From assembly GCF_036320965.1 (NCBI RefSeq), contig NC_092226.1, forward strand, positions 17,783,502-17,847,501: DNA of 64,000 nucleotides, given 5' to 3'. Made by a program: the position numbers and the translations under genes. The DNA comes from Panulirus ornatus. Its lineage: Eukaryota; Arthropoda; Malacostraca; Decapoda; Palinuridae. How positions within the stretch are numbered: position 1 is the stretch's first letter; each line of letters starts with the position of its first letter. Positions 47,069 to 64,000 of the stretch are shown piece after piece. Below the pieces are notes generated by a model. That model ran no database searches and was not told the DNA's origin. It saw only the letters and a program-made list of their open reading frames with translations.

Positions 47069-47073
<5 letters not shown>
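46772..47073 (+). repeat. SINE-like bipartite unit, full length, with internal 75-bp duplication
   Basis: Head aatacttcccacgttttccc, gtcgtagaaggcgactaaaa, then ctggaaatcctcccctctcg, T-rich, ttttccaaaagaaggaacag, ccaggtgaggatattccctc, cagtcctctgttcttaacgc, tail core ctacctcgctatcgcgggaa and gcgaatagt, then (TA)n. The segment around cggggggctggaaatcctcc is duplicated (46841-46915 and 46916-46990). The head resembles the LINE leader at 20050; the tail resembles the LINE 3' end. Confidence 0.82.

Positions 47074-47120
<47 letters not shown>
47072..47120. repeat. (TA)n microsatellite
   Basis: About 24 units at the 3' end of the SINE-like unit. Confidence 0.97.
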
Positions 47121-49490
<2,370 letters not shown>

Positions 49491-51196
49491 TATTTATCTA
49501 TCTATCTATTTATATAACAAGATGAAACAGGTTGGGAGGTAGGGAGCTTGTGTGTGTGTGTGTGTGTGATGTGTAAACATTAGGCTGACCTCAGTGCAGA
49601 CTTTATCGCCAGGTTTATGAACCATCATAATAGCTCGAGGTCATCCCATGCCCCACTCACGCATCGAGTGGTTACCGAGTAAGAGTATTCTTGTAACATT
49701 GTTTTAGTATTGAATAAAACTACAGATTGTAAGAATAATAGAAGCGACGCAGTGTTTAAGGTCTTTAATAGTTTGTATCTGTAAGTTAGCTGTAAGAGTT
49801 CAGGTGTTAAACTTATGGGACCTGGCATCGTCCCTAGCAGGTCTCCTAAAAGATGAAATAAGCTTTGAATTGTAATATTCGTGGTGTTCAAGCGACAAAG
49901 TGACAATGAACACGTATCGAGTGTAGAAAAGTGAAAAAGGTGAATCAGTGGAGTAATCAAAACAAGGAAATTGAACTAGTTGCCATGGTAACACAACATA
50001 TGGCACCCTGCGTTACTCAGAATAGAGGCGATGGGGTTCAACCATGGAGACAGTTTGCCTAGCCCAGGGATTATAACGCTAACATCTACTAGGGATCCCA
50101 GTAAGCCGTACCTCGCTCTTACAACAGGATGTCTGTGTAAAATGTGCAAGGTTAGTCCCCCTGTAAGGGTGGCGAGCCAATAATATATGTCTGCAAGAGA
50201 CACTGATAACTTCACTTTCAACAGGGCAACAGTAGGGGCCGAGGGCCATCATGGGCCCAGCACCAACAGGGGCCGAGAGTGAACGGAAACAGTGGCCTGT
50301 ACTAAGGATGTGCGATAAGCAAACTTGACCTGGGGAACGTGGTTCGTCGCTGAGCAAGGACTGCCGCACGCCCGGACCCCTGTGCATGTACAGGCCAACA
50401 TGACAGGAAGGATATGGTTCGTCACTGAACAGACTCGCTCATGCCCAGATTCCCGTGCAGCTGGTCGTCTACACAGATAGGATTATATTCTAAGGACTCG
50501 TAAAGAGTTGATCCCCCCCCTCCCCCTTAAGTGAACTTTTAAGTTTACGTGCATTATCCCTAACTATTCCTTTGAAGATCAGTTCTATATTGAAAAGGCT
50601 AGTTCACTACATCTTCCCTTACACTTGTGAATTAGGTAGTTGTAGTTTTTATTAATAGTTGTGTTAGAGGCATGCCGCATTACTTCTACCAGTTATCATA
50701 TCTAGACATTAAATGCAAGAATTTTCGCGGCCTTTCCTTAGCCTGTAGGAAAGTTGAGTGGTCACAGTATGCTTGGCAGTCCATTGGCCTAGTTGGATCA
50801 TTAATGTTCTCAGTAAGGGGTATTACTCAAACCATGGACTATGGTATCTGTCCTTCCCATGTGCACAGGCGCAGCAAACGATCTGCATCAGCACTTGGCG
50901 GGTCTTCTATATAACTCTGCACAGCTGACGTCAACCCCGCACCTTGGCAGACGCGGCTGACGGTCCTCCAAACACCTTGAAGTACAGGGTCGAACCCTAA
51001 ATACACCCGTGAGGCGTAAGAAATACAACCAGCTCCAATTCCACTGTTTTATTCTGCTCTCTTCTTCGTCGACTCTACCCTTCCGCGGCGGAACTCGCAC
51101 ATGCTTCAACGAAGTGGGCTGATCACAGACATGATGTTGGAATTAGATATCACAGGAAGTTATCATATCATATTTCAGATATGTTCTAAATGAGGT
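49491..51196. other. Intergenic, no recognised gene
   Basis: Short (tg)n at 49552-49568. A pair of similar segments containing tatggttcgtcactgaacag-type sequence is seen at 50338-50395 and 50415-50465. No open frame is convincing. Confidence 0.4.
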
Positions 51197-51475
51197 GTGC
51201 TATCCCCGTGTGCTACCCTCGTGTGCTGTTCCCGTGTGCTATCCCTGTATGTTATCCTGTATGTTATCCTCGTGTGCTGTTCCCGTGTGCTATCTCTGTA
51301 TGCTATCCTGTGTGTTATCCCCGTGCGCTATCCTGTGTGCTATCCTCGTGTGCTATCCCCGTGTGGTATCCCTATATGCTATCCCCTTGTGCTATCCTGC
51401 GCACTATCCCCATGTGCTATCCTGCGCACTATCCCCTTGTGCTATCCTTTGTGCTATCCTGCGTGTCATTCTGCG
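51197..51475. repeat. Degenerate short-period minisatellite (GTGCTATCC-type)
   Basis: Irregular tandem array of roughly 10- and 14-bp units such as gtgtgctatccccgt and gtatgttatcct. All three plus frames stay open simply because the unit lacks stops. Confidence 0.85.
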
Positions 51476-51864
51476 GGCTCTCGATGATAACCACTTCTTT
51501 CTTGACCACTCCTCCCTTCTTATTGGCCTTGGTAATGGTACCACGGGTTCGCTTGCCGTCCGTCTCAATCTGAAGATTCCTGAAGCATAAGACGTAACTG
51601 AGACAGAACCAATATGTACGTGTTCGTGTGGGTGCGAACGTCTTCAATGAAAGATTTAGATGCCTGTGCGCTCGACTGTTTTGAAGAGAACACTTCGCTC
51701 TGGACAGTTAGATTAATCTTGGTTTTCACACACACACACAGAATATATATATTGAAAAGATGGTTAGATTACAAAGACTTGATTTCCCTTAAGTTCTACT
51801 GAAATAAGTATATTGATTGGTCTTACAGAAGCACTCTAAAGTGAACAAACAGTCGTGATCCTGA
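51476..51864. other. Intergenic, no recognised element
   Basis: Short (ca)n at 51728-51740. Confidence 0.45.
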
Positions 51865-52353
51865 TGTGCACTGATGCTACGATGACGAAAGTGATGTTTG
51901 CTAGGTTAGTTGGGCTTGGGGCCTGTGTGCACTGATGCTACGATGATGAAAGTGATGTTTGCTAGGTTAGTTGGGCTTGAGGCCTGTATGCACTGATGCT
52001 ACAATGATTAAAGTGATGTTTGCTAGGTTAGTTGGGCTTGGGGCCTGTGTGCACTGATGCTACGAAGATGAAAGTGATGTTTGCTAGGTTAGTTGGGCTT
52101 GAGGCCTGTATGCACTGATGCTACGATGATTAAAGTAATGTTTGCTAGGTTAGTTGGGCTTGGGGCCTGTATGCACAGATGCTACGATGATTAAAGTGAT
52201 GTTTGCAACGTTAGTTGGGCTTGGGGCCTGTGTGCACTGATGCTACGATGATTAAAGTGATGTTTGCTAGGTTAGTTGGGCTTGGGGCCTGTGTGCACTG
52301 ATGCTACGATGATTAAAGTGATGTTTGCTAGGTTAGTTGGGCTTGGAGCCTGT
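51865..52353. repeat. 61-bp minisatellite, eight copies
   Basis: Eight direct head-to-tail copies of a 61-bp unit (tgcactgatgctacgatgat, aaagtgatgtttgctaggtt, agttgggcttggggcctgtg) with a few substitutions per copy and no spacers. Confidence 0.95.
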
Positions 52354-52649
52354 GGACTACCAGAGTCATTAAGGCCATTATTGTCAGGATATAACCGCTA
52401 TCCGGAAAATCTCTTAACATCTTAAGGTTTAAGATATAATTCTAAGACCAACAACACTCTCATTACATTCAAGCTCGCGACTTCATTATTTGCGCTTCTT
52501 TCGTCACAATTTGCAGGTTATTCTCTTTGAATTATCTGTACGTCTTCTAACTTTGACCACACTCATCTGTGAGTTTCTGGTATCTTCCACCATCACAAAC
52601 AGCCTCGAAAGCACCCAGTGGTCTGTTGCTGTTTGAATTCCTATGTATT
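52354..52649. other. Intergenic, no recognised element
   Basis: Nothing recognised. Confidence 0.45.
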
Positions 52650-53690
52650 CTTTCGTATTCTTTTATCGGAGAAGGGAGCGAGGTAGTGATGAAGTGAAGA
52701 GAGGGAGCGAGTATGTTGAAGGAATTTATTTGATGATAGGGTGGCAGATGTAGGATGTCTGGGTCGAGGTGGTATGCGAAGAGAGGGAGTCATGGAGAGA
52801 GGTTCGGTGAAGAGAGTTGAAGTAGTGAAAACCTTACGGGAGATGAAAAGAAGGAAGGCGATTGAAGTGGATGATATTGCAATTGATTCTTTTTTCTTTT
52901 TTCTTTTTTTTTTTAGGAAATGGGTGACTGTGTCGTCGACTGGTTATTAGGATTTTCAGTGTACGTATGGATCATGATGAGGTGCCTGAGGATTGGCGGA
53001 ACGCATGTATAGTGCCCTCTATAAAGGCAAAGAGGAAAGAGGTGAGTGTTTGAACTAAAGGCATAAGTTGTATGAGAGAGCAGTGACTGAGAGGCTGGAG
53101 GAATGTATAGAGCATCAGACTAAGGAGGAACAGCGTATAGTGCCCTCTATAAAGGCAAAGGGGAAAGAGGTGAGTGTTTGAACTAAAGGTATAAGTTGTA
53201 TGAGAGAGCAGTGACTGAGAGGCTGGAGGAATGTATAGAGCATCAGACTAAGGAGGAACAGCGTGGTTTCAGATGTGGGAGAAAATGTGCGGATTAGTAG
53301 TTTGCTTTGAAGAATGTTTGTGAGAAATACTTAGAGAAACAGATGGATTTGTATGTGGCATTTATGGACCTGGAAAGAGCATATGATAGGGCTGATAAAG
53401 ATGCCGTATGGAAGGTCTTAAGAATATATGGTTTGGGAGGAGAGCTAATAGAAGATAGTGAGAAATTTCTATAAAGGGTGTAAGGCATGTTTACGAGTAG
53501 GTAGAGAGGAGAGTGAGTGTTTCCAGGTGAAGTTTGGTCTGCGGCAAGGGTGTGAGATGTCAACATTGCTGCATAACTTGATTATGGATTGAGTGGCGAG
53601 GGAGGTAAATGCGAGAGTCTCGCAGGGAGAGGCGAGTATGCAGTCTGTAGGGATGAGAGGGCCTGGGAAGTGAGTCAGTTGTTGAATGGG
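52650..53690 (+). mobile_element. Old RTE-like LINE fragment with tandem duplication
   Basis: Plus-strand diverged copy from about the linker (SEYVEG, DDRVADVGCLGRGGM at 52735-52780) through RT (FMDLERAYDRADKDAVWKVL near 53360, KFGLRQGCEMST near 53530) to near the FADD region. A 128-bp segment is duplicated in tandem (53007-53134 and 53135-53262). Many breaks. Confidence 0.75.
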
Positions 53691-53759
53691 TTTGGGCGAA
53701 TGAAGCCTTTCTTCGTCTGGTCCTGGCGCTACTTCGTTAACGCGGGACACGTCTATCAC
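53691..53759 (+). repeat. Worn LINE tail unit
   Basis: tttcttcgtctggtcctggc then gctacttcgttaacgcggga, leading into (TA)n. Confidence 0.65.
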
Positions 53760-53760
53760 G

Positions 53761-53831
<71 letters not shown>
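53760..53831. repeat. (TA)n microsatellite
   Basis: About 35 units between a plus-oriented LINE tail and a minus-oriented SINE-like tail. Confidence 0.97.
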
Positions 53832-53832
<1 letters not shown>

Positions 53833-53925
53833 CTTTTTTTTTCTTCATACATATTCACCATTTCCCGCGTTAGCGAGGTAGCGTTAAGAATAGAGGACTG
53901 AACCTTCGAGAGAAAATACTCACTT
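53832..53925 (-). repeat. SINE-like unit, 3' part
   Basis: attcaccatttcccgcgtta, gcgaggtagcgttaagaata, then breaks off. A scrap of LINE endonuclease (ELFPEKGFEIRNT) follows on the plus strand at about 53950-53995. Confidence 0.7.
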
Positions 53926-53994
53926 GTAAATGGAAATAGTAAACAACTTGTTGAGCTATTTCCTGAGAAAGGATTTGAGATTCGGAATACCTGC

Positions 53995-54518
53995 TTCCTA
54001 CCCGTACACATGCCTTACACCCTAGTACAAACTTCTCAATGCTTCTAGCAGCTTATCTCCCACATATATTCTTAAGACTTTCCACAAAGCACCTCTATCA
54101 ACCCTATCACATGCCTTCTCCAGATCCATAACTGCCACATACAAACCCATCTGTTTTCCTAATCATTTCTCACACACATTCTTCAGAGCAGACACCTGAT
54201 CCATATATCCTCTACCACTTTTGAAACCACATTGCTCCTCCCCAATCTGATGCTCTGTACATGCCTTCAACCCTCTCATTCACTACCCTCCCATACAATT
54301 TACCAGGAATACTCAACAAACTTTTGCTTCTGTAGTTTGAACACTCACCTTCATCCCCTTTGCTTTTATACAATGGCACTATACAAGCATTCCGCCAATC
54401 CCCAGGAACTTCACCATGATCTATACATACAGTGTATATCCTTACCAACCAATCAACGACACAGTCACCCCCTTTCTTAATTCACTCAACTGCAATACCA
54501 TCCACTCCCGCCTCCTTG

Positions 54519-54519
<1 letters not shown>
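53995..54519 (-). mobile_element. RTE-like LINE, internal RT fragment
   Basis: Minus strand from EAGVDGIAVE near 54519 through MVRIYTVCIDHGEVPGDWRN, LYKSKGDEGECSNYRSKSLL to KFVLGCKACVRVG near 54000. It is cut off on the 5' side by (TA)n at 54520. Confidence 0.78.

Positions 54520-54608
<89 letters not shown>
54520..54608. repeat. (TA)n microsatellite
   Basis: About 44 units between a LINE fragment and a SINE-like unit tail. Confidence 0.97.
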
Positions 54609-54610
<2 letters not shown>

Positions 54611-54853
54611 TTTTTCTTTTCTTTCAAACTATTCGCCATTTCCCGCATTAGCGAGGTAGCGTTAAGAACAGAGAACTGGGCCTTTAAGGGAATACCCTCA
54701 CCTGGCCCCCTTCTCTGTTCCTTCTTTTGGAAAATTAAAAGAAAATAATGAGAGGGGAGGATTTCCAGCCCCCCCGCTCCCTCCCCTTTTAGTCGCCTTC
54801 TACGACACGCAGGGAATACGTGGGAAGTATTCTTAATCCCCTATCCCCAGGGA
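54608..54853 (-). repeat. SINE-like bipartite unit, full length
   Basis: Minus orientation: tail (aaactattcgccatttcccg, cattagcgaggtagcgttaa) at the (TA)n side, middle cccttctctgttccttcttt, head ccttttagtcgccttctacg and acgtgggaagtattctt, ending at ccctatccccagggacaa. About 245 bp, the cleanest copy. Confidence 0.82.
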
Positions 54854-55415
54854 CAATATATATATTATATTTTTTATTCTATTATACTTTGCCGCTGTCT
54901 CCCGCGTTTGCGAGGTAGCGCAAGGAAACAGACGAAAGAAATGGCCCAACCCCCCCCCCCCCCATACACATGTATATACATACGTCCACACACGCAAATA
55001 TACATACCTACACAGCTTTCCATGGTTTACCCCAGACGCTTCACATGCCTTGATTCAATCCACTGACAGCACGTCAACCCCGGTATACCACATCGCTCCA
55101 ATTCACTCTATTCCTTGCCCTCCTTTCACCCTCCTGCATGTTCAGGCCCCGATCACACAAAATCTTTTTCACTCCATCTTTCTACCTCCAATTTGGTCTC
55201 CCTCTTCTCCTTGTTCCCTCCACCTCCGACACATATATCCTCTTGGTCAATCTTTCCTCACTCATCCTCTCCATGTGCCCAAACCACTTCAAAACACCCT
55301 CTTCTGCTCTCTCAACCACGCTCTTTTTATTTCCACACATCTCTCTTACCCTTACGTTACTCACTCGATCAAACCACCTCACACCACACATTGTCCTCAA
55401 ACATCTCATTTCCAG

Positions 55416-55418
<3 letters not shown>
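54854..55418 (-). mobile_element. Young RTE-like LINE, 3' fragment between AT repeats
   Basis: Minus strand: (ta)-rich tail, core at about 54893-54925, short 3' UTR, C-terminal domain back to MLEMRCLRTMCGVRWFDRVS, truncated at 55418 exactly where (TA)n begins. Confidence 0.86.

Positions 55419-55486
<68 letters not shown>
55419..55486. repeat. (TA)n microsatellite
   Basis: About 34 units at the truncated 5' edge of the LINE. Confidence 0.97.
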
Positions 55487-55490
<4 letters not shown>

Positions 55491-56199
55491 AAAAGAAACT
55501 TCAGGTATTAAGAAAGTGATAGCTTATCATATCACACGAAGATAACTTATACGTATCACAAATGGACAAATCATCACATGATACGTGGATCAAAGAGGAA
55601 TGTTTACGATACTTACTGAGTCGCGTCATCAAGCGCCATACTGGAAGACATTACAGTAAAGTCCTCGTCCGAGACAAGCCTGTGGAGGAAGACTGGGGTC
55701 AGGTGTGTGTGTGACAGGTCGGCCAATGATCAGGGCACTGGACATATCAAGTGGAACGGAACCAAGAGGAATGATTAAGTGACATGGAGTGACATAGACA
55801 CACAGACCACATAAACTGAAGGCCCTAGCGAGGTGGTCTGGTCTTAATACTACTTAAAAAGAAAAAAAAAAAGACTAATATAACTCCCTTTAAAAGCAGA
55901 AGAAAATAGCAAAGCAGAGGCTCTCTCCCCACCCTCCACTCCCTCCGGCAACACACGCTGGACGGCAAAACAGTTGAAACAAATACAGGATTCATGTGCC
56001 TGAAGGAATTTGTTTTTATGGGAAAGTCATATGGTAGAATGAACATGAATACGTCCTGCATCTTATCACCAACGACATGTATCCCTTCACTTTTTGTTCC
56101 AAAGACAATAGTGGGGTGAAATATGAGCTTCAGCCTCTCAAGTTACCATTCCTATATTATTCCCGATGTTGAAGAATGATACAACGATTCTTTCTTGCT
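55487..56199. other. Intergenic, no recognised element
   Basis: Nothing recognised. Confidence 0.45.
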
Positions 56200-57740
56200 C
56201 TCTCAAAGCAGGTGACATGGGTTGATCAATGTTTCTGTTGTTACCGCAACATAGCCAGGGAGAAATCAGTGACTGAGAAGGTTGTCTGACGTACCACTAC
56301 GTTGTGATGTCTGATTAAATAACGGAGAGTGACAAGTGAGGATCAAGGCTCATTGTGAAAATACTAAGTGTTGCTCTGAACAACATGTCATGGGAGCTTA
56401 TTCCACGCGTCAGTAATGCCGTTAGTAAAGAAATATTTCGTCTTGTCCAGATTATCTCAGTGAATTCTAAGTTTTCGTCCATTACCTCTCGCTGGTAGTG
56501 AGAGTAGTGCTAGAATTCTTTTAATCTGCCTCGGAGACGCCTCGTACTTAGAGAGAACAAGTATAATTCTCGCAATTTGTCCTCATATTGTTTATGACGC
56601 AAGGAAGGAATGTATTTACTTGCTGTTCGCTTCACTACTTATGCGGGGCCCAGAACTACACTACATATCTGAGGTGGGGATCTGATTAGACTTAAGTATA
56701 GTGGCAATATCACATCCTTGCTTTTACACGTAAAGTTCCTGTTAATAAATCCTAACATCCTCTTTGCTTTCGTGACAGCTTCATTACAGTGCTGGGAGCA
56801 CATGAAGTTGCTGGAGACAGTGACCCCTAAATGTTTACATACCTGGGATAGCCTTTGTCTTGTGGCCCATCAGTTCATAAGTGGATTTATTTTTCAGGTT
56901 TCCTACTTGTAACAGCTGACATTTATTGATGTTCAGTAGCATTTGCCATTTTCTGGACCATTAAGCGACATTATCTCATAATCTTACCCTATCTTCTTCA
57001 CTTACTATGGCATTTGCCGATCTCTGTGTCTTCTGGATATTTGGACAATAAGTTCTTCAGCTCTGGATCAATGTTGATATGAATGATGAAAAGTATAGGC
57101 CCAACGACCGATCCCTGTGGGACCCCACTAGTGACGGGTGACCACGGTAATGATTCCCCCCGTTCAGTACGACTCTCCGCTTCCTATCACGTCACTAGGC
57201 TTCTATCCAAAGTCCTAGGCAACCGGCAGTCCCCCAAGGCCCGGACTTCATGCATCAGTTGAACGTGGGGGAAGACTTTGTCGAATGCTTTTTGAAAGTC
57301 CAGAAATATAATATCTACTGCTTTTGTCTTGTCGTGTGTGGAAGTTTGTAATGTATGATCTGTGTCTTCTAAAACTATGCTGTGTATTATTGATCAGTCT
57401 GTGTTGTTCCAGGTAGGCTACGATTCTGTATCTGGTAATCGACTCCAGATGTTTACAGATGATTCACGTGAGGTTAATAGGGAAGATACTTGCCAGGCAG
57501 TTCGCGGCTTCCCTTTCTATATATTTCTGTATATAGGAGTCACGTCTGCCAGTCTCCAGCCCATGGTGGACTGTTTTACCCTTGAAAGACTTATTGAAAA
57601 TATAGGTCAACGTTCTAGCAACTTTGTGTTTGACGTTTCTAATTACTCGTGTATAGAAACCATCAGGACCTAAACTTTAATTAATCTTCAGATAATCTAT
57701 CTGTGCTGGTCCTCCTCAAGAACTGGTACCGCGTGAGTGC
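56200..57740 (-). mobile_element. CR1-like LINE fragment
   Basis: Minus-strand order: GPDGFYTRVIRNVKHKVART with YIFNKSF (57665-57580), a degraded YKK region, QHRLI and FRRHRSYITNFHT near 57350, FQKAFDKVF (near 57290), [20 protein letters not shown] (57140-57085), HLGVTVSSNFM (56840), AKRMLGFINRNF, SLRHKQYEDKLRELYLFSLS (56600-56550) and RRLRGRLK. These are RT and C-terminal motifs of CR1-type LINEs in correct order, with many frame breaks. Confidence 0.8.
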
Positions 57741-62795
<5,055 letters not shown>

Positions 62796-63404
62796 CATGG
62801 TCCCCCCAGTACACGGGCCCCCACTCCACGGACCGTGGTCCACAGGCTACTCACTTGCAGGGAGCGGGGCAGCGAGTGGGACGCGACTGATCCACCGCCA
62901 ACCATATAAGACTCCCGTATGAGTCAGCTGCTGCTGCTGCCGCTGCTGCTGGAGGAGGGTGGCGCCCCTCGCCCCCGCCTGAGTGCCATTTGGCCGTCGC
63001 GTCAGAGCAAAACGTAAACACCCACGGCCGTGTATCATAACGAAATGACATCGTTCGCTGATGCCGATCTAGGAGGATCCATTACTCACAAACCTGGACA
63101 CATTACAGTCGCTCACGCTGACCCAGGAAACCATTAATGGTAATATTTCAGTCGCTGTTGTCTCGGTGGTGTTACACACAAAAAAAAAAGAAAAACGCCT
63201 TCGGCTACGAGAGTCGCTATGTTTCTATAAACTATTCCCGGATGTGGGGGGTCCAGCGTGGCCCAAAATGTAAACAAAATTATGCGGTGGAATGTTTTGG
63301 GTTGACGGTGAGGCGGAGGGGCACGTGCCTCGCTCGCCCCACCTGGCCCGACGTAATCGTCTTCGAGGATGAAGGTAAGCTTCAGCCACTGTTCGCTTGG
63401 CTGG
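62796..63404. other. GC-rich patch, possible first exon or promoter
   Basis: Higher GC and CpG than the surroundings. It contains a CTG/CAG repeat (gtcagctgctgctgctgccg, 62920-62950), a TATA-like catataag on the plus strand (62905-62912), a minus-strand frame of 66 codons (62851-63051) with a candidate donor CTGCAA/gtgagt at about 62853, and a plus-strand frame (63137-63436) with candidate donor GATGAAG/gtaagc at about 63374. No protein family is recognised on either strand. Confidence 0.25.
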
Positions 63405-63670
63405 GATGTACTGGAAGGAGTATTAAACTCTATTGATGTACTGAAAGGAGTATTAAACTCTATTGATGTACTGAAAGGAGTATTAAACTCTATTGATGTA
63501 CTGAATGGAGTATTAAACTCTATTGATGTACTGAAAGATTAAACTCTATTGATGTACTGAAAGGAGTATTAAACTCTATTGATGTACTGAAAGGAGTATT
63601 AAACTCTATTGATGTACTGAAAGGAGTATTAAACTCTATTGATGTACTGAAAGGAGTATTAAACTCTACT
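63405..63670. repeat. 30-bp minisatellite, nine copies
   Basis: Nine head-to-tail copies of gatgtactgaaaggagtatt plus aaactctatt. One copy (63525-63550) is short by four bases. No spacers. Confidence 0.95.
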
Positions 63671-63679
63671 GTCATACAG

Positions 63680-64000
63680 CTTTTTCATCTTCTTTATACT
63701 GTCCACATCTGCCATATCCTTTGTCCCGGTTTTTCCATTCCTCTTCCACTCTTATATCATAAAAGTATTTATCTTACATCTCTTCTTTAAAGTTTCTTGC
63801 TTGATTTTCACGTTATGTCTCCTGGTGGTTTCATCCCAACATCTCGTGAAGAACTGTCAACATCATCGACCTGGTTGAGAAACCTGATCCGATTTGTTGA
63901 GTAAATACAAAGTGTCTAACTTGTTCTCCCCTGAAATTCAACTCGCTTAATTCTGATGCCATTTCTGTCATCCTCCTCTAGACCTTCTCTCTTTGCCCTT
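63680..64000 (-). mobile_element. CR1-like LINE 3' fragment, runs off the window
   Basis: Same family as 12901-13480 and 9310-9830: plus strand tcatcctcctctagacct (QRRxxKM-type end), ttcaactcgcttaattctga, tttcacgttatgtctcctgg and cataaaagtatttatcttac in matching order. Coding sequence is decayed. Confidence 0.55.

Noticed and set aside
49550..50480. Possible LTR with AATAAA near 49711 and a primer-binding site
   Set aside because: No second LTR, no TG...CA pair that can be fixed, and no gag-pol sequence. Not supportable.
51865..52353. CRISPR-like array (also 63405-63670)
   Set aside because: Units are contiguous with no unique spacers and no cas genes; the DNA is eukaryotic. These are minisatellites.

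Overview
The window is nuclear DNA from an animal, most likely an arthropod and probably a decapod crustacean. It has spliced gene structure with GT-AG introns, introns of several kilobases filled with LINEs, many long (TA)n/(GT)n/(GA)n arrays, and a LINE family whose coding and 3' motifs I associate with decapod assemblies. The organism call is inference; no species marker is visible. There is no bacterial, plasmid or phage content.

The one host gene I can support lies on the minus strand from about 28.8 kb to beyond the left edge. It is a prostaglandin reductase 1 (PTGR1/LTB4 12-hydroxydehydrogenase)-like NADP-dependent oxidoreductase. Six coding exons (28699-28804, 28290-28392, 24333-24521, 16954-17072, 8893-9044, 2128-2251) join in frame across consensus splice sites to give 264 residues from the start codon. 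About 65 C-terminal residues should lie to the left of the window. Introns of 0.3, 3.8, 7.3, 7.9 and 6.6 kb carry most of the repeats. Exon 2 has a partial 108-bp tandem duplicate.

The rest is mostly repeats. The dominant one is an RTE-like LINE (apurinic-type endonuclease, reverse transcriptase with FADD, C-terminal [12 protein letters not shown] domain), present in more than fifteen pieces on both strands. It ranges from a nearly full-length but broken copy (3226-6452) to young fragments with long open RT frames (10318-11430, 17308-18660, 48591-49490). Short SINE-like units (for example 46772-47073 and 54608-54853) combine a head resembling the LINE 5' leader with a tail core shared with the LINE 3' end. 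A jockey-like LINE (34080-36545) and several CR1-like fragments are also present.

The right half (36.5-64 kb) has no recognised host gene. It holds (TA)n arrays abutting LINE/SINE ends, minisatellites with periods of about 14, 30, 33 and 61 bp, a hammerhead-like motif near 41.97 kb, and a 4.7-kb (TG)n tract followed by a 43-G run and C-free sequence that may be partly an assembly or consensus artefact. A GC-rich patch at 62.8-63.4 kb could be a first exon or promoter but is unproven. I found no convincing new multi-gene system. The most interesting items are the bipartite SINE-like unit, the coupling of (TA)n arrays to retroelement ends, the PTGR1 exon duplication and the hammerhead-like core.
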